64,000 nucleotides of DNA from an uncultured Lachnospiraceae bacterium (GCA_910577835.1 CAJTOU010000003.1:62001-126000), one strand, 5' to 3'. Positions 37,412 to 46,805 are shown, numbered from the stretch's first letter. A program made the numbers and translations. Notes: generated by a model not told the origin, from the letters alone.

Positions 37412-38221
37412 TTATTCTTCCAGACAAACCATATCAGTAAGTTCATATTTTTCTGCCAGTTTATCAAATGTACCATTCTTTTTTAAAGTGTGTAAGGCTT
37501 CATTTACTTCCTTGCACAGCTCTGCATTTCCTTTTTTAAATCCAATGGCATATTTTTCTGTGTTTAAGTGTGTGTCAAGAATTACAAATTTATCGCTGCC
37601 ACGGGAATTTAACTGATACTGAGCCACACCGATATCCATCGCAATTGCGTCTACTGAGCCGGCTTCCAGCTCAACAAAGGCCGTGTTGTAATCTGCAAAT
37701 TCCTGCAAGGTTTTAAAGGTATCTGCCAGCTCTTTTTGTTCGTCCTTATCCTGAAGCACATCCAGAGCGGCGCTGGCGGCCTGTACTCCTACCGTTTTGT
37801 CCGCAAGGTCTTTTAGTTCCTTAATGCCCGAGTCTGTTTTTGTTACAATTACCTGACTGTTATCTACATACGGGTCAGACCATGTATATTTGTTTTCGCG
37901 CTTGTTCATGGTAAAACCATTCCAGATACAGTCAATGGAGCCGGAATTTAATTCATTATCTTTGTTATCCCAGATAATCGGTTGTTTTTTCAGTGACCAT
38001 CCCTTAAGTTTGCATACCTCGTCGGCAAGTTCAAGGTCAAAGCCGGTATAATCTCCGTTATCATCCATATAGCCATAAGGAGGATATTCTGCATCAAACC
38101 CGACAGTAAATGTCTTTTTGCCATCTTTGTTGTCACTGTCCTTGTCCTCTTTTTTACAGCCTGCAAGCAGGGCAGCAGCCAGAGATACTACAATAACGCC
38201 ACATAATAATTGTTTTTTCAT
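37412..38221 (-). CDS. Polar amino acid ABC transporter, substrate-binding lipoprotein
   Basis: A 269-residue solute-binding lipoprotein: signal peptide with lipobox LLAGC (Cys 22), acidic linker, and an SBP family 3 fold (FTVGFDAEYPPYGYMDD, GFDLELADEVCKL, SIDCIWNGFTMNKRE). The Arg and Asp typical of amino-acid ligand contacts are present. The ligand could be cystine, glutamine, histidine or a related polar amino acid; sequence alone does not decide. It is the first gene of its operon. Confidence 0.93.
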   Translation of the reverse strand: MKKQLLCGVIVVSLAAALLAGCKKEDKDSDNKDGKKTFTVGFDAEYPPYGYMDDNGDYTGFDLELADEVCKLKGWSLKKQPIIWDNKDNELNSGSIDCIWNGFTMNKRENKYTWSDPYVDNSQVIVTKTDSGIKELKDLADKTVGVQAASAALDVLQDKDEQKELADTFKTLQEFADYNTAFVELEAGSVDAIAMDIGVAQYQLNSRGSDKFVILDTHLNTEKYAIGFKKGNAELCKEVNEALHTLKKNGTFDKLAEKYELTDMVCLEE

Positions 38222-38447
38222 AGTATGTAATTCCCTTTCTTTTGTTGCAGAGCGAATAGCTCGCAGTGTATATTTGTTATAAATTTTCAGTGTTTTGATT
38301 CTGGATGAAACACAGCAAAAACCATACAGATACCGCTTGTGCAGTACGGTGTAATCTTAACATATCAGTCGTGGTATGTCAATAATGAGGTGATAAAGCA
38401 GTGTGATAAAGTGAAAAATCATAAAATTATTATGTTTTAGAAAGCAA

Positions 38448-38477
38448 TTGACAATGTACAGATAGATATGATATATT
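38448..38477 (+). promoter_or_regulatory. Plus-strand promoter in a gene-free stretch
   Basis: TTGACA (38448-38453), 18-bp spacer, TATATT (38472-38477). The predicted transcript has no plus-strand ORF ahead and would run through the hairpin at 38597-38651 antisense to the HTH gene. The rest of 38222-38657 is AT-rich; I find no gene in it. Confidence 0.4.
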
Positions 38478-38596
38478 ATATGTGAAAGAATAAAATAGTT
38501 AATAATCTGAAATTAAATATATTGAAATCAAAACTAGATACATTATATATAAGAACTGGAGCTGAGGGCAAAAAATTCTTTTAATAAAAGAAAAAC

Positions 38597-38651
38597 CGGT
38601 ACTTAGTACAGTGCCTTCTTTTCTGATGAAAGCAGTATAAACTAAGTACCG
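38597..38651 (-). terminator. Terminator of HTH gene (long loop)
   Basis: An 11-bp perfect stem CGGTACTTAGT/ACTAAGTACCG closes a 33-nt loop. On the minus strand it is followed by GTTTTTCTTTT, fitting a terminator for the small HTH gene. Confidence 0.75.
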
Positions 38652-38657
38652 ATATTT

Positions 38658-38876
38658 TCATAGCATCTGGTCTGTATCAGAGGGAACATAACGAACAATA
38701 TCTTCTACCTTGCAGTTTAATTTTTTACACAAATCATTAATTGTTTTTGTAGATATATCTTTATTGTTTTTCAATCTGGGCAGTGTGCTGAATCCGACAT
38801 TATGATTCCGTGTCATGGTATACCAGCTTTCATGCTGTCTTTTTAGCGTTTCCCAAAACGGGGTATAATCAATCAT
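38658..38876 (-). CDS. Small Cro/CI-type DNA-binding protein
   Basis: A 72-residue protein made of a single helix-turn-helix domain (FSTLPRLKNNKDISTKTINDLCKKLNCKVEDIV), as in the HTH_26/YozG group of small regulators. It has AAGGAG upstream and its own terminator. Targets unknown; the small membrane-protein gene divergent to it at 39097 is a candidate neighbour. Confidence 0.8.
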   Translation of the reverse strand: MIDYTPFWETLKRQHESWYTMTRNHNVGFSTLPRLKNNKDISTKTINDLCKKLNCKVEDIVRYVPSDTDQML

Positions 38877-39025
38877 TTCTATCTCTCCTTTCCAAAGATA
38901 TATATATCATATACTATATAGTTTTAACCGAAAATATTAGAAATATTTAATATGTTATATTTAAAATATAATAAAAACGAAATATTTTAAAAACATAATA
39001 TTTTATTTTATATATATTCTATATA

Positions 39026-39054
39026 TTGAATATAATCAGAAAAAAAGATATAAT
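39026..39054 (+). promoter_or_regulatory. Sigma-A promoter of 63-residue protein gene
   Basis: TTGAAT (39026-39031), 17-bp spacer, TATAAT (39049-39054), 42 bp before the ATG at 39097. Confidence 0.6.
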
Positions 39055-39096
39055 AGCAATGTGAGTAAAAGTATAATTGAAGGAAGAAATTGAATT

Positions 39097-39288
39097 ATGA
39101 AAAAGAAAATATTATATGGGGTAATTATTGCTATTATTATAGTTGGCATATCTTGCATATATTTATATGAAAAATATACAGTTCATTTTTCTGCAATATC
39201 TTTAGAAGACCTTGACCTTGAACCCTTCGACTTTTTACCTTCAAGACAGGAATCGGAGCATACCTCGGCAAATGTATTGGAAAAATAA
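39097..39288 (+). CDS. Small membrane-anchored protein
   Basis: A 63-residue protein with MKKK, one membrane segment (about 5-24) and a short acidic outside part containing EDLDLEPFDFLPS. It has a good promoter (39026-39054), AAGGAAG before the ATG and a terminator right after the stop, so it is a complete one-gene unit in spite of its size. No family recognised. Confidence 0.6.
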   Translation: MKKKILYGVIIAIIIVGISCIYLYEKYTVHFSAISLEDLDLEPFDFLPSRQESEHTSANVLEK

Positions 39289-39294
39289 TTATAT

Positions 39295-39333
39295 AAAAAA
39301 GCGACCCTTTTGCTTGTAAGGTTCGCTTTTTTT
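39295..39333. terminator. Terminator after the small protein gene
   Basis: AAAAAGCGACC pairs with GGTTCGCTTTTT (one mismatch) around a 12-nt loop, with T-runs on the plus side and A-runs on the other, so it may also serve the convergent potCD gene. Confidence 0.75.
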
Positions 39334-39404
39334 CGGTCTATTTTTTGTTTACAGGAAATTACTTTATGTCCACAGATTGCTTGTTTTATGTTTGTTTCGT
39401 TGTT

Positions 39405-41300
39405 TCAGTGCGCCTTTACTTTTGTCCACAAATCCGCAAAATATCCTTTCGTTTCAGCGCTCTGATATCTGAAAATTTCATTTCCCTTATTTCCCATTAC
39501 CGGTGTATAAGAACTAATCCCTTTATAATCTGTTTCCAGCATATTTTGATAAGCTCCCTCCACCGGCGATGTATATCCCACAAATGCAGAGTTTATTGTA
39601 GCGTGTTCCACATCCAGCATAAAATCAATAAACTTATGTGCCAGTACCATTTTTTCCGAAGATTTCATAATCACCATGCAGTCAAACCATTCATTCGTTC
39701 CCTCGTCAGGATTAAAAAATTCAAGATTTTTATTTTCTGCCATAATATAAGCCGCATCCCCTGAATATACTACTGCCAGCGCCTTATTTCCCGCAATCAT
39801 ATTGTCCATCACATCATCTCCGACATCCACAGGATTCATGGTAACACGCTGCTCAATCAGCCAGTTGTATGCTTCGTCAATTTCTTCCTTCTTATCCGTA
39901 TTCATGGAATACCCCAGAGCCTTTAACGCAATCATAAACGCATCCCTCTCGGAATCATACATATATATATTATTTTTATAGCGGGTATTTTTCAGCAAAT
40001 TCCATCCGTCTTTCAAGTCCTCCTCTTTTACAACTGTTTTATCATAAAGAATCCCCACGGTCCCGTAAAAATAAGGAACCGAATATTTGTTTTCAGAGTC
40101 AAATGCCTTTCCCATAATATCCTTGTTCAGATTATCACTGTTTGACAGGCTGCTCCAGTCAATTTCAGCCAGCTGGTTTTCCTTTATCAGTCTTTCAATC
40201 ATATAGTCAGAGGGAACGAGCACATCATAGGTTTCGCCGCTCATAATTTTTGTATACATACTTTCATTTGAATCAAAGGTTTCATAAATAATTCTGCAGT
40301 TATATTCCTTTTCAAATTCAGTAATAAGGTCCGGGTCAATATATTCCCCCGCATTAAAAATCTTCAATGTTTCTTTGTTTCCCGCATAGCTGGTAAGTAC
40401 AATTATCACAATCAGAGCAGCGGCAGCAGCGGTTCCTGCGTATTTTTTCAGACGTTTGTTTTGGGCAATGAAAATTCCTTCCTTTTCCAGTTCAAAGTTC
40501 TTTTTTGAACGTTTTTTTGTTATCGCAGGTACAATATTTACAATCACCAGCGTAATCATAATAACCAGAATCACAATCGTAGACAGAGCATTAATGGTAG
40601 GATTTGTACGTCTGGTCATATTATAAACCACGATGGAAATATTTTTTACGCCGTTTCCGGTAATAAAATAAGACACTACAAAATCATCAAATGACATTGT
40701 AAATGCCAGAAGCACACCTGCGAAAATTCCTTCTTTAATCATAGGAAGAATCACCTTGGTCAACGCCTGAAACGGGGTTGCGCCAAGGTCCATGGCGGCA
40801 TTGGCAAGCGCGGGGTCCAGATTTCGTACCTTCGGGTATACGCTTGTAATCACATAAGGTGTACAAAAACAGACATGTGCCAGGAGCATAGTCAGATATC
40901 CCTTTTCTATTTTCAGGGAGGAAAATAAAATCATCAGTCCAATCGCAGTAACAATATCAGGGTTCATAATCGGAATATTGTTTACATTTATAATGATTTC
41001 CTTTATAATCTTTCTGCTTTTTGACAGTCCGATTGCGGTAATAGTGCCAAGAATCGTAGAAATTACTGTTGCCAGCAGCGCAATTGATATTGACACGTAG
41101 ACCGCTCCCATAATTTCACTGTCTGTAAACAGCCGTTCATACCATGTCAAAGAAAAACCTTGAAATCTTGTAAGAGATTTTGAGGAATTAAAGGAAAAAA
41201 TCATAGTCACCAATATAGGCAGATATAAAAACAGAAAACACAGTGTGATATACAATGCAGAACCGATTTTATGCTTTTTTTGTATTGTTCTTTCTTCCAT
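39405..41300 (-). CDS. potCD: Polyamine ABC transporter, PotC-PotD fusion
   Basis: A 631-residue fusion. Residues 1 to about 262 are a PotC-type permease with six membrane segments and the ATPase-contact loop AAMDLGATPFQALTKVILP; a further membrane segment (about 288-306) then tethers a PotD-type binding domain (about 308-631; NAGEYIDPDLI, YDVLVPSDYMIERL, VPYFYGTVGILYDKT). The fusion fixes the binding protein to its permease on the outer face. It is the last gene of the regulator-potA-potB-potCD operon; its ATG shares one base with the potB stop codon (TAATG). The ligand is inferred to be spermidine or putrescine. Confidence 0.93.
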   Translation of the reverse strand: MEERTIQKKHKIGSALYITLCFLFLYLPILVTMIFSFNSSKSLTRFQGFSLTWYERLFTDSEIMGAVYVSISIALLATVISTILGTITAIGLSKSRKIIKEIIINVNNIPIMNPDIVTAIGLMILFSSLKIEKGYLTMLLAHVCFCTPYVITSVYPKVRNLDPALANAAMDLGATPFQALTKVILPMIKEGIFAGVLLAFTMSFDDFVVSYFITGNGVKNISIVVYNMTRRTNPTINALSTIVILVIMITLVIVNIVPAITKKRSKKNFELEKEGIFIAQNKRLKKYAGTAAAAALIVIIVLTSYAGNKETLKIFNAGEYIDPDLITEFEKEYNCRIIYETFDSNESMYTKIMSGETYDVLVPSDYMIERLIKENQLAEIDWSSLSNSDNLNKDIMGKAFDSENKYSVPYFYGTVGILYDKTVVKEEDLKDGWNLLKNTRYKNNIYMYDSERDAFMIALKALGYSMNTDKKEEIDEAYNWLIEQRVTMNPVDVGDDVMDNMIAGNKALAVVYSGDAAYIMAENKNLEFFNPDEGTNEWFDCMVIMKSSEKMVLAHKFIDFMLDVEHATINSAFVGYTSPVEGAYQNMLETDYKGISSYTPVMGNKGNEIFRYQSAETKGYFADLWTKVKAH

Positions 41301-42127
41301 TATTCATCCTCCGTTTTTTCAGGGTCTATTTTTCTCATAATTGTAATTGCAACAAGAATGACTACTGCAAGAATTACGGAAATCGCGCTGCCGAAATTCC
41401 AGTTGCCAACAGAGATAAACTGACTTTCAATCAGATTTCCAATCAGCATGTATTGTCCGCCGCCTAAAAGTTTTGGTATGACAAAGGTGGACACTGACAG
41501 TAAAAAAGTAGTAATTATGCCGCTTACCACGCCGGGAATGGACAGTTTAAATGTTACCTTAAAAAAAGTCTGTATATTATTTGCGCCCAAATCATGTGCC
41601 GCTTCAATCAGAGAATGGTCTATTTTGCTTAAAGATGTGTAAATCGGAATCACCATAAACGGCAGAAAATCGCTGACCATTCCCAGAGTAACGGCAAAGT
41701 CTGTATACATAAAGGAGATAGAAGAAAATCCCAGTTTCTCCAATATTGTATTTAAAATCCCATTATCTGATAAAATACCAATCCATGCATAGGTACGAAG
41801 AAGCGTATTAATCCACATGGGAATCGTTACCAGCAGAATCATATAATTCTGAGCATGCTCACTGAATCTGCAAATTGTATAGGCAAGAAAATAGCCGATA
41901 AAAAAACAGAAGCCTACTGTAATCAGACCCATCTGAAAGGATTTTAAAAATACCTGAAGATAGACAGGCTCCGCAAATTTTTTAAAGCTGTCCAGCGTAA
42001 ATTGTATATTAACCAGAGTATTGCCTCCGGTGGTAACAGAATAGACAACAATCATCAGAAGCGGTATTATAATGATAAGCAGAGACCATATCAGATATGG
42101 CCGCACCAGTTTCGTATAGTGTTTCAC
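41300..42127 (-). CDS. potB: Polyamine ABC transporter permease PotB
   Basis: A 275-residue permease with six membrane segments and the ATPase-contact loop EAAHDLGANNIQTFFKVTFK. It begins at GTG 42127, 14 bp after potA, and its stop overlaps the potCD start by one base. It forms the channel as a heterodimer with the permease half of PotCD. Confidence 0.93.
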   Translation of the reverse strand: MKHYTKLVRPYLIWSLLIIIIPLLMIVVYSVTTGGNTLVNIQFTLDSFKKFAEPVYLQVFLKSFQMGLITVGFCFFIGYFLAYTICRFSEHAQNYMILLVTIPMWINTLLRTYAWIGILSDNGILNTILEKLGFSSISFMYTDFAVTLGMVSDFLPFMVIPIYTSLSKIDHSLIEAAHDLGANNIQTFFKVTFKLSIPGVVSGIITTFLLSVSTFVIPKLLGGGQYMLIGNLIESQFISVGNWNFGSAISVILAVVILVAITIMRKIDPEKTEDE

Positions 42128-42141
42128 TTTTCTTTTCCTCT

Positions 42142-43182
42142 CTACATCTTGTACATTACGTGAATATCCTCCGGGCCGAAAGACAGTCCGACATTCAATC
42201 CCGGCTCGAAATAATCAGTGGTATGAATCAGGTAATTTCGAAATGGTGTTTCTACATGAATTTCATAATGTACACCCTTAAAAGCAATAGATTTCACCTG
42301 TCCCTTTATCCTGCTGTTTTCAGGACTTACAATATCTATATCCTCAGGTCTTAACACTACCTCGGTTTCTTCATTATCTTTAAAGCCCTTATCGACACAT
42401 TCAAAATCAAATCCGTCAAATGAAACAAGCAAATCATGCTTCATTACAGCATTTTCAATAATATTGGATTCTCCGATAAAGCCTGCGACAAACCTGTTTT
42501 CCGGTTCATTATAAATATCAACAGGAGAACCAATCTGCTGAATAATGCCTTCATTCATAACCACTACTGTATCTGACATGGACAGTGCTTCCTCCTGGTC
42601 ATGGGTGACAAAGATAAAGGTAATGCCGACTTCCTGCTGGATTTTTTTCAGTTCGCTCTGCATTTCCTTGCGAAGCTTTGCATCGAGAGCGCCCAGCGGT
42701 TCGTCAAGCAAAAGGACCTTTGGCTCATTGACCAAAGCTCTGGCTATGGCGATTCTCTGCTGCTGCCCGCCAGATAAAAGTGTGACGCCCCGCTTTTCAA
42801 AACCCTCTAGTCCGACAAGCTTGAGAGTGTTTTTTACTTTTTCGTCAATTGTTTTTTTATCCTTTTTCTTGATTTTCAATCCAAATGCGATGTTATCATA
42901 TACATTTAAAAACGGAAAAAGTGCATATTTTTGAAAAACTGTATTTACATCTCTCTTGTATGCCGGCACTTTTGAAATATCAGTTCCATGAAACAATACT
43001 TCTCCGCCGCTTGGTTCGTCGAAGCCCGCAATAATTCGAAGTGTGGTCGTTTTTCCACATCCAGACGGTCCCAAAAGTGTGAGAAATTCATTTTCATAGA
43101 TATTTAAATCAATGCCCTTTAATACCTGCTGTTCTCCAAAGTTTTTTGATAACTGTTTTAATTCAATAATTTTACGGTTCAT
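42142..43182 (-). CDS. potA: Polyamine ABC transporter ATPase PotA
   Basis: A 346-residue ATPase with Walker A GPSGCGKTT, signature LSGGQQQR, Walker B VLLLDEPLGALD and switch His VTHDQEEAL, followed by a TOBE-type regulatory C-terminus (about 240-346). It drives the PotB/PotCD channel. It lies 32 bp after the regulator gene in the same operon. Confidence 0.95.
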   Translation of the reverse strand: MNRKIIELKQLSKNFGEQQVLKGIDLNIYENEFLTLLGPSGCGKTTTLRIIAGFDEPSGGEVLFHGTDISKVPAYKRDVNTVFQKYALFPFLNVYDNIAFGLKIKKKDKKTIDEKVKNTLKLVGLEGFEKRGVTLLSGGQQQRIAIARALVNEPKVLLLDEPLGALDAKLRKEMQSELKKIQQEVGITFIFVTHDQEEALSMSDTVVVMNEGIIQQIGSPVDIYNEPENRFVAGFIGESNIIENAVMKHDLLVSFDGFDFECVDKGFKDNEETEVVLRPEDIDIVSPENSRIKGQVKSIAFKGVHYEIHVETPFRNYLIHTTDYFEPGLNVGLSFGPEDIHVMYKM

Positions 43183-43214
43183 ACTTCCTCCTGTTCCTTT
43201 GTCGGAAAATCAGT

Positions 43215-43748
43215 CTAAAAGCTCGGTGGGGAGCTTACCCAGATGAGCTGTGCGCCTTTCTCCGAGGATATAAAATGCTTATATTTTGGCTCGAAGTAGA
43301 AAGATTCTCCGCTTTTTGCTTTGAAAGTCTTATTTCCAATGTGAATTTCAATACTGCCCGATAATATATATCCAAACTCTTCTCCCTCATGAGGATTATC
43401 CGGATAAGTAGAACCGCCTGCATCAATTGTCAGAAGAATCGGCTCCATAATATTTTTTTGTGCATTGGGGATAATCCACTGGATTACATTATGTAATTCG
43501 GTATCCGTTTTTTCAAAGTAATCCGTTTTTTTAAAGACAATCTGACTGTCCTCCGAATCACTGAAAAATTCCTTCAAATCTGTTCCAAGACATTGAAGAA
43601 TATCCATAAGCGTTGAGATAGACGGCGACGTAAGATTTCTCTCGACCTGTGAGATAAATCCCTTCGACAATTCTGACCTGTCCGCAAGCTCCTCCTGTGT
43701 CAGCCCCTTCAGGATACGCAGTCCTTTTAGTTTTTTTCCAATATCCAT
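43215..43748 (-). CDS. XRE-family regulator with cupin domain
   Basis: A 177-residue regulator: an N-terminal helix-turn-helix (about 5-60; GLTQEELADRSELSKGFISQVE) and a C-terminal cupin (about 105-172; PHEGEEFGYILSGS). PuuR and related proteins of this build respond to small molecules and control polyamine or amino acid genes. As the first gene of the pot operon it is probably an autoregulator acting at the dyads just upstream (43766-43793). Confidence 0.88.
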   Translation of the reverse strand: MDIGKKLKGLRILKGLTQEELADRSELSKGFISQVERNLTSPSISTLMDILQCLGTDLKEFFSDSEDSQIVFKKTDYFEKTDTELHNVIQWIIPNAQKNIMEPILLTIDAGGSTYPDNPHEGEEFGYILSGSIEIHIGNKTFKAKSGESFYFEPKYKHFISSEKGAQLIWVSSPPSF

Positions 43749-43765
43749 AATATCCTCTCACTCTT

Positions 43766-43793
43766 CTAAACTTTAAGTTTAGTAACACTAAAC
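43766..43793 (-). promoter_or_regulatory. Overlapping dyads, putative operator of pot operon
   Basis: Two inverted repeats share one arm: CTAAACTT-T-AAGTTTAG (43766-43782) and GTTTAGT-AAC-ACTAAAC (43777-43793). They lie 18-45 bp upstream of the regulator start, where the operon promoter is expected, and fit binding by a dimeric XRE protein. Confidence 0.5.
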
Positions 43794-43873
43794 CAAACGT
43801 ATTTATTATACACAAAAAAAATGATTCGTCAATATATTTTTAGGAAAAAAGTTATTTCTTTACATGCAAAATG

Positions 43874-43882
43874 TGGTATAAT
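43874..43882 (+). promoter_or_regulatory. Extended -10 promoter of amidase gene
   Basis: TGGTATAAT is an extended -10 (TG-N-TATAAT) with a poor -35. The predicted leader of about 90 nt contains small hairpins (ACTCC/GGAGT near 43903; a CTCC-T5/A7-GGAG near 43917) before the AAAGGAGG ribosome site. Confidence 0.5.
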
Positions 43883-43977
43883 ATTCAAGAAGGGGTGTCA
43901 CTCCGACGAGGGGAGTCCTCCCTTTTTCAAAAAAAGGAGTATCATATAATTAAACAACAAAGGAGGTTTCAATTATT

Positions 43978-44811
43978 ATGGGACAACCATACCATCAAAA
44001 AAAATACTCTTCATCCCGCAATCCTTACAGTCGTCGTCCTGCTCGCCGCCGTCGCAGACGCCGCTACGGTCTGTTTGGAATTCCATTTTCAACGCTGTTT
44101 TTAGGTCTTTTCCTTCTGACAGCAGTTATATCCATCTGTTCTTTAACTCTGGGAAAATCAAAGGAAATACAGAATGGTGAAGGTGGAGTAAAAACAATAT
44201 TTTCCAGTCAGAGTCAGGAAAAAGAGCCTGTAACATCTGAACCTAAAAAGGTTATTATGATTGACAGTGGTCATGGAGGAAACGACCCCGGCTGTATAAA
44301 GGAAAATCCGGACAGGGATATCTATGAAAAGGATATTAATCTTGCAATCGCAAAAAAATTAAAGTCGATTCTTGAAGCAAATGGATATCAGGTAATTATG
44401 ACTAGGGATACAGACTCTTTTCTTGAGTTGGACGAGCGTGTAGCACTTTCAAATGAAAAACATCCGGATATTTTTGTCAGTATACATCAGAATGCTCTGG
44501 AAAATGACACCATTTCAAATGGAATTGAAACACATTATTATGACCTTCCAAACCTTGACAGCAGACTGCTGGCGCAGACCATACAGAGATTTATAGTGGA
44601 AAGCACCTCGGCCAGAGATAGAGGAACCTGCAATGACAGTGAGCTTTATGTGCTGAAAAACAACACTGTTCCCTGCTGTCTGGTAGAAACAGGCTTTTTA
44701 AGTGCCACAGAGGAGGGAAATAAACTTTTGGATTCTGAATATCAGGAAAAAATTGCACAGGGAATTGCAAAAGGGATTCAAAATTATATGGAAAAAACAA
44801 AAAATAAATAA
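43978..44811 (+). CDS. N-acetylmuramoyl-L-alanine amidase (Amidase_3)
   Basis: A 277-residue membrane-anchored peptidoglycan amidase. A very basic N-terminus with a run of arginines (about 20-29) precedes one membrane segment (about 37-58), a linker, and the Amidase_3 domain (about 95-277) with zinc ligands in DSGHGG, EKDINL and SIHQN, and the catalytic Glu in VETGFLS. It cleaves the bond between MurNAc and the stem peptide. CwlD-like spore-cortex amidases have this fold, but the basic anchor is not typical of CwlD and I do not assign the name. Confidence 0.93.
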   Translation: MGQPYHQKKYSSSRNPYSRRPARRRRRRRYGLFGIPFSTLFLGLFLLTAVISICSLTLGKSKEIQNGEGGVKTIFSSQSQEKEPVTSEPKKVIMIDSGHGGNDPGCIKENPDRDIYEKDINLAIAKKLKSILEANGYQVIMTRDTDSFLELDERVALSNEKHPDIFVSIHQNALENDTISNGIETHYYDLPNLDSRLLAQTIQRFIVESTSARDRGTCNDSELYVLKNNTVPCCLVETGFLSATEEGNKLLDSEYQEKIAQGIAKGIQNYMEKTKNK

Positions 44812-44823
44812 TGGAGGCTGGAA

Positions 44824-45675
44824 ATGGGCAAAACAATAGAAAAGCAGAAACATGAAATTATGCTTGAAAATCAAATAAAAGTAAGCTTTCTTTATCACAG
44901 TGGATTTCTGGTAGAATTGTCAGATACTATTTTCTTATTTGACTATTATAAAGGCGTAATACCGAAACTAGACAGCAAGAAAAGTATTTATGTTTTTTCA
45001 AGCCACAGGCATCCAGACCACTTCTGTTTTGAAATTTTTGCTCTGGCTGAAAAATATCCAAATGTAAAATATATTCTTTCACGTGATATTGGAAAGAAAT
45101 ATAAGAAAAAATATATGATGGAAAAGAAAGGTCTGTCAGAAGAAACATATAGCTTAATCACATATCTGAAAGAAGACGAGCTGTGGGAAGACGAATCTGT
45201 AATTGTACAGACCATTGTCTCAACAGACGCCGGAGTTGCATTTCTTGTACAAGAGAAACAGAAAAAAAGGACTGTATATCATGCCGGCGATTTGAACTGG
45301 TGGACATGGGAAGGCGAAACAAAAGAAGAATATCAGGCAATGACAAAAAAATTCAAGGCTTCTATGGAACTGGTTAGGCAGAAACTTCAGAGCATGGATA
45401 TTCCCTGTTTTGATGTCGCATTTGTACCATTAGACCCAAGACAGAAGGAGCGATATGCCATGGGCTTTGACTTTTTTATGAGAAATATTCCAGTAAAGCA
45501 CGTATTTCCAATGCATGCCTTTGGAGACTATTCAGTAATAGGAAAGCTGATGAGAGATGAACTGTCAAAAGATTACAGAGATAAGATTATTAACATCTGC
45601 GGACAGGAAAAAAGAAAAGTAAAAATTTTAAATCCGGAGATGAGAAGACGTGTAAAGGAATTATTAAACAGATAA
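44824..45675 (+). CDS. MBL-fold metal-dependent hydrolase
   Basis: A 283-residue cytoplasmic metallo-beta-lactamase-fold protein with the signature SSHRHPDHF (HxHxDH) at about 60-68, AGDLNWW and PMHAFGDYS as later metal-ligand blocks. Substrate unknown. It starts 12 bp after the amidase stop codon behind GGAGG, suggesting cotranscription with the cell-wall amidase. Confidence 0.88.
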   Translation: MGKTIEKQKHEIMLENQIKVSFLYHSGFLVELSDTIFLFDYYKGVIPKLDSKKSIYVFSSHRHPDHFCFEIFALAEKYPNVKYILSRDIGKKYKKKYMMEKKGLSEETYSLITYLKEDELWEDESVIVQTIVSTDAGVAFLVQEKQKKRTVYHAGDLNWWTWEGETKEEYQAMTKKFKASMELVRQKLQSMDIPCFDVAFVPLDPRQKERYAMGFDFFMRNIPVKHVFPMHAFGDYSVIGKLMRDELSKDYRDKIINICGQEKRKVKILNPEMRRRVKELLNR

Positions 45676-45707
45676 AAGGAAATAGACAGATAAAAGAAAA
45701 TTGATAG
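45668..45707. repeat. 18-bp tandem repeat after the MBL gene
   Basis: Two units ACAGATAAAAGGAAATAG and ACAGATAAAAGAAAATTG are adjacent; the first includes the stop codon of the MBL gene. They resemble the spacer duplications near cheA and fliW in layout. Confidence 0.5.
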
Positions 45708-45723
45708 GTCAAAAGGAGTTAAT

Positions 45724-46731
45724 ATGGAAAAAAAAGCAGACCGGCAAAGAAGCAAACATCATATTTTTAAAGGCTTGAAATTTACTTCTGCTGCTCTTTT
45801 GTCCATTGTGCTGGCAAAGGAGCTGGGACTTTTATATGCCCCTACTGCGGGTATTATTACGATTTTAAGTATACAGAATACAAAAAGAAGTACATTAAAC
45901 ACCGCCGCAAAGCGCAGTATAGCATTTGCGGCGGCTGTTCTTTTGGCATGGCTTTGTTTTCAGGGATTGGGGTATACTGTATTTTCCTTTGGTGTATATC
46001 TGTTTTTGTTTTCTACGCTGTGCTTTGCCTGTGGATGGGTAGAGGCAGTTGCCATGGTTTCTGTACTTGTCACACATTTTCTTACAGAGGGAAATATGAA
46101 CTGGAAAATCTTGATAAATGAAGCTGGATTGTTTGTGATTGGCACAGGGACAGGTATTATTTTTAACAGTGCTTTGCGCAGAAGAGAAAAGGAATTTCAT
46201 ATTTTGGCGGATATGACAGATGCAGATATAAAGGGAGTGCTTAAAAGAATGTCGCAGTGGCTTCTTGTGGAAGACAAATCAGGTTATAATGACCAATGCT
46301 TTGCAGAACTTGAGAAAAAGGCGGATAAGGCAAAAAAGAAAGCATATGAGAATTGGGAAAATACATTATTTTCTTCTGATTACAGGGAAATTGACTATAT
46401 AGAAATGCGGGAAAGGCAGATTATAGTTTTAAAGCATATGTATAACAGCATTAAGATGTTGAAAGGTATGCCGGCACAGACAGAAAAAGTGGCACAGATT
46501 ATCGGAACAGTGGAAAGGGATTATCACAAAGGAAATCCGGTAGATAATCTGATACAAGAATTGGAACGTGTGTTTGAAGATATGAAAAAAGAAAGGCTCC
46601 CGCAGAACAGGGAGGAGTTTGAGGACAGAGCAGTACTGTATTATATTATGAAACAATTAGATGAGCTGCTGAGACATAAGCAGCAGTTTATGAGAAGAAA
46701 TAAAAATCTGAAAGGTATTAGAACAGAATAA
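45724..46731 (+). CDS. Aromatic-acid-exporter-like membrane protein (DUF939 type)
   Basis: A 335-residue protein with about four N-terminal membrane segments (about 15-145) and a helical cytoplasmic C-terminus (about 150-335), the two-part layout of Firmicute ArAE_1 proteins. The family is linked to aromatic acid efflux, by analogy. AAGGAG lies 7 nt before the ATG. It is followed by a terminator. Confidence 0.8.
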   Translation: MEKKADRQRSKHHIFKGLKFTSAALLSIVLAKELGLLYAPTAGIITILSIQNTKRSTLNTAAKRSIAFAAAVLLAWLCFQGLGYTVFSFGVYLFLFSTLCFACGWVEAVAMVSVLVTHFLTEGNMNWKILINEAGLFVIGTGTGIIFNSALRRREKEFHILADMTDADIKGVLKRMSQWLLVEDKSGYNDQCFAELEKKADKAKKKAYENWENTLFSSDYREIDYIEMRERQIIVLKHMYNSIKMLKGMPAQTEKVAQIIGTVERDYHKGNPVDNLIQELERVFEDMKKERLPQNREEFEDRAVLYYIMKQLDELLRHKQQFMRRNKNLKGIRTE

Positions 46732-46805
46732 CTAGAACTCTCCTTTCTGCGGGAATCTTTCTATAAAGAATTTTATCTGCGAAAAATTATTTGCAGAAAA
46801 TTATT

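Noticed and set aside
38222..38400. T-box or riboswitch before the amino acid importer genes
   Set aside because: Only a weak hairpin (GAGC/GCTC) was found and none of the conserved sequences of these elements could be recognised.
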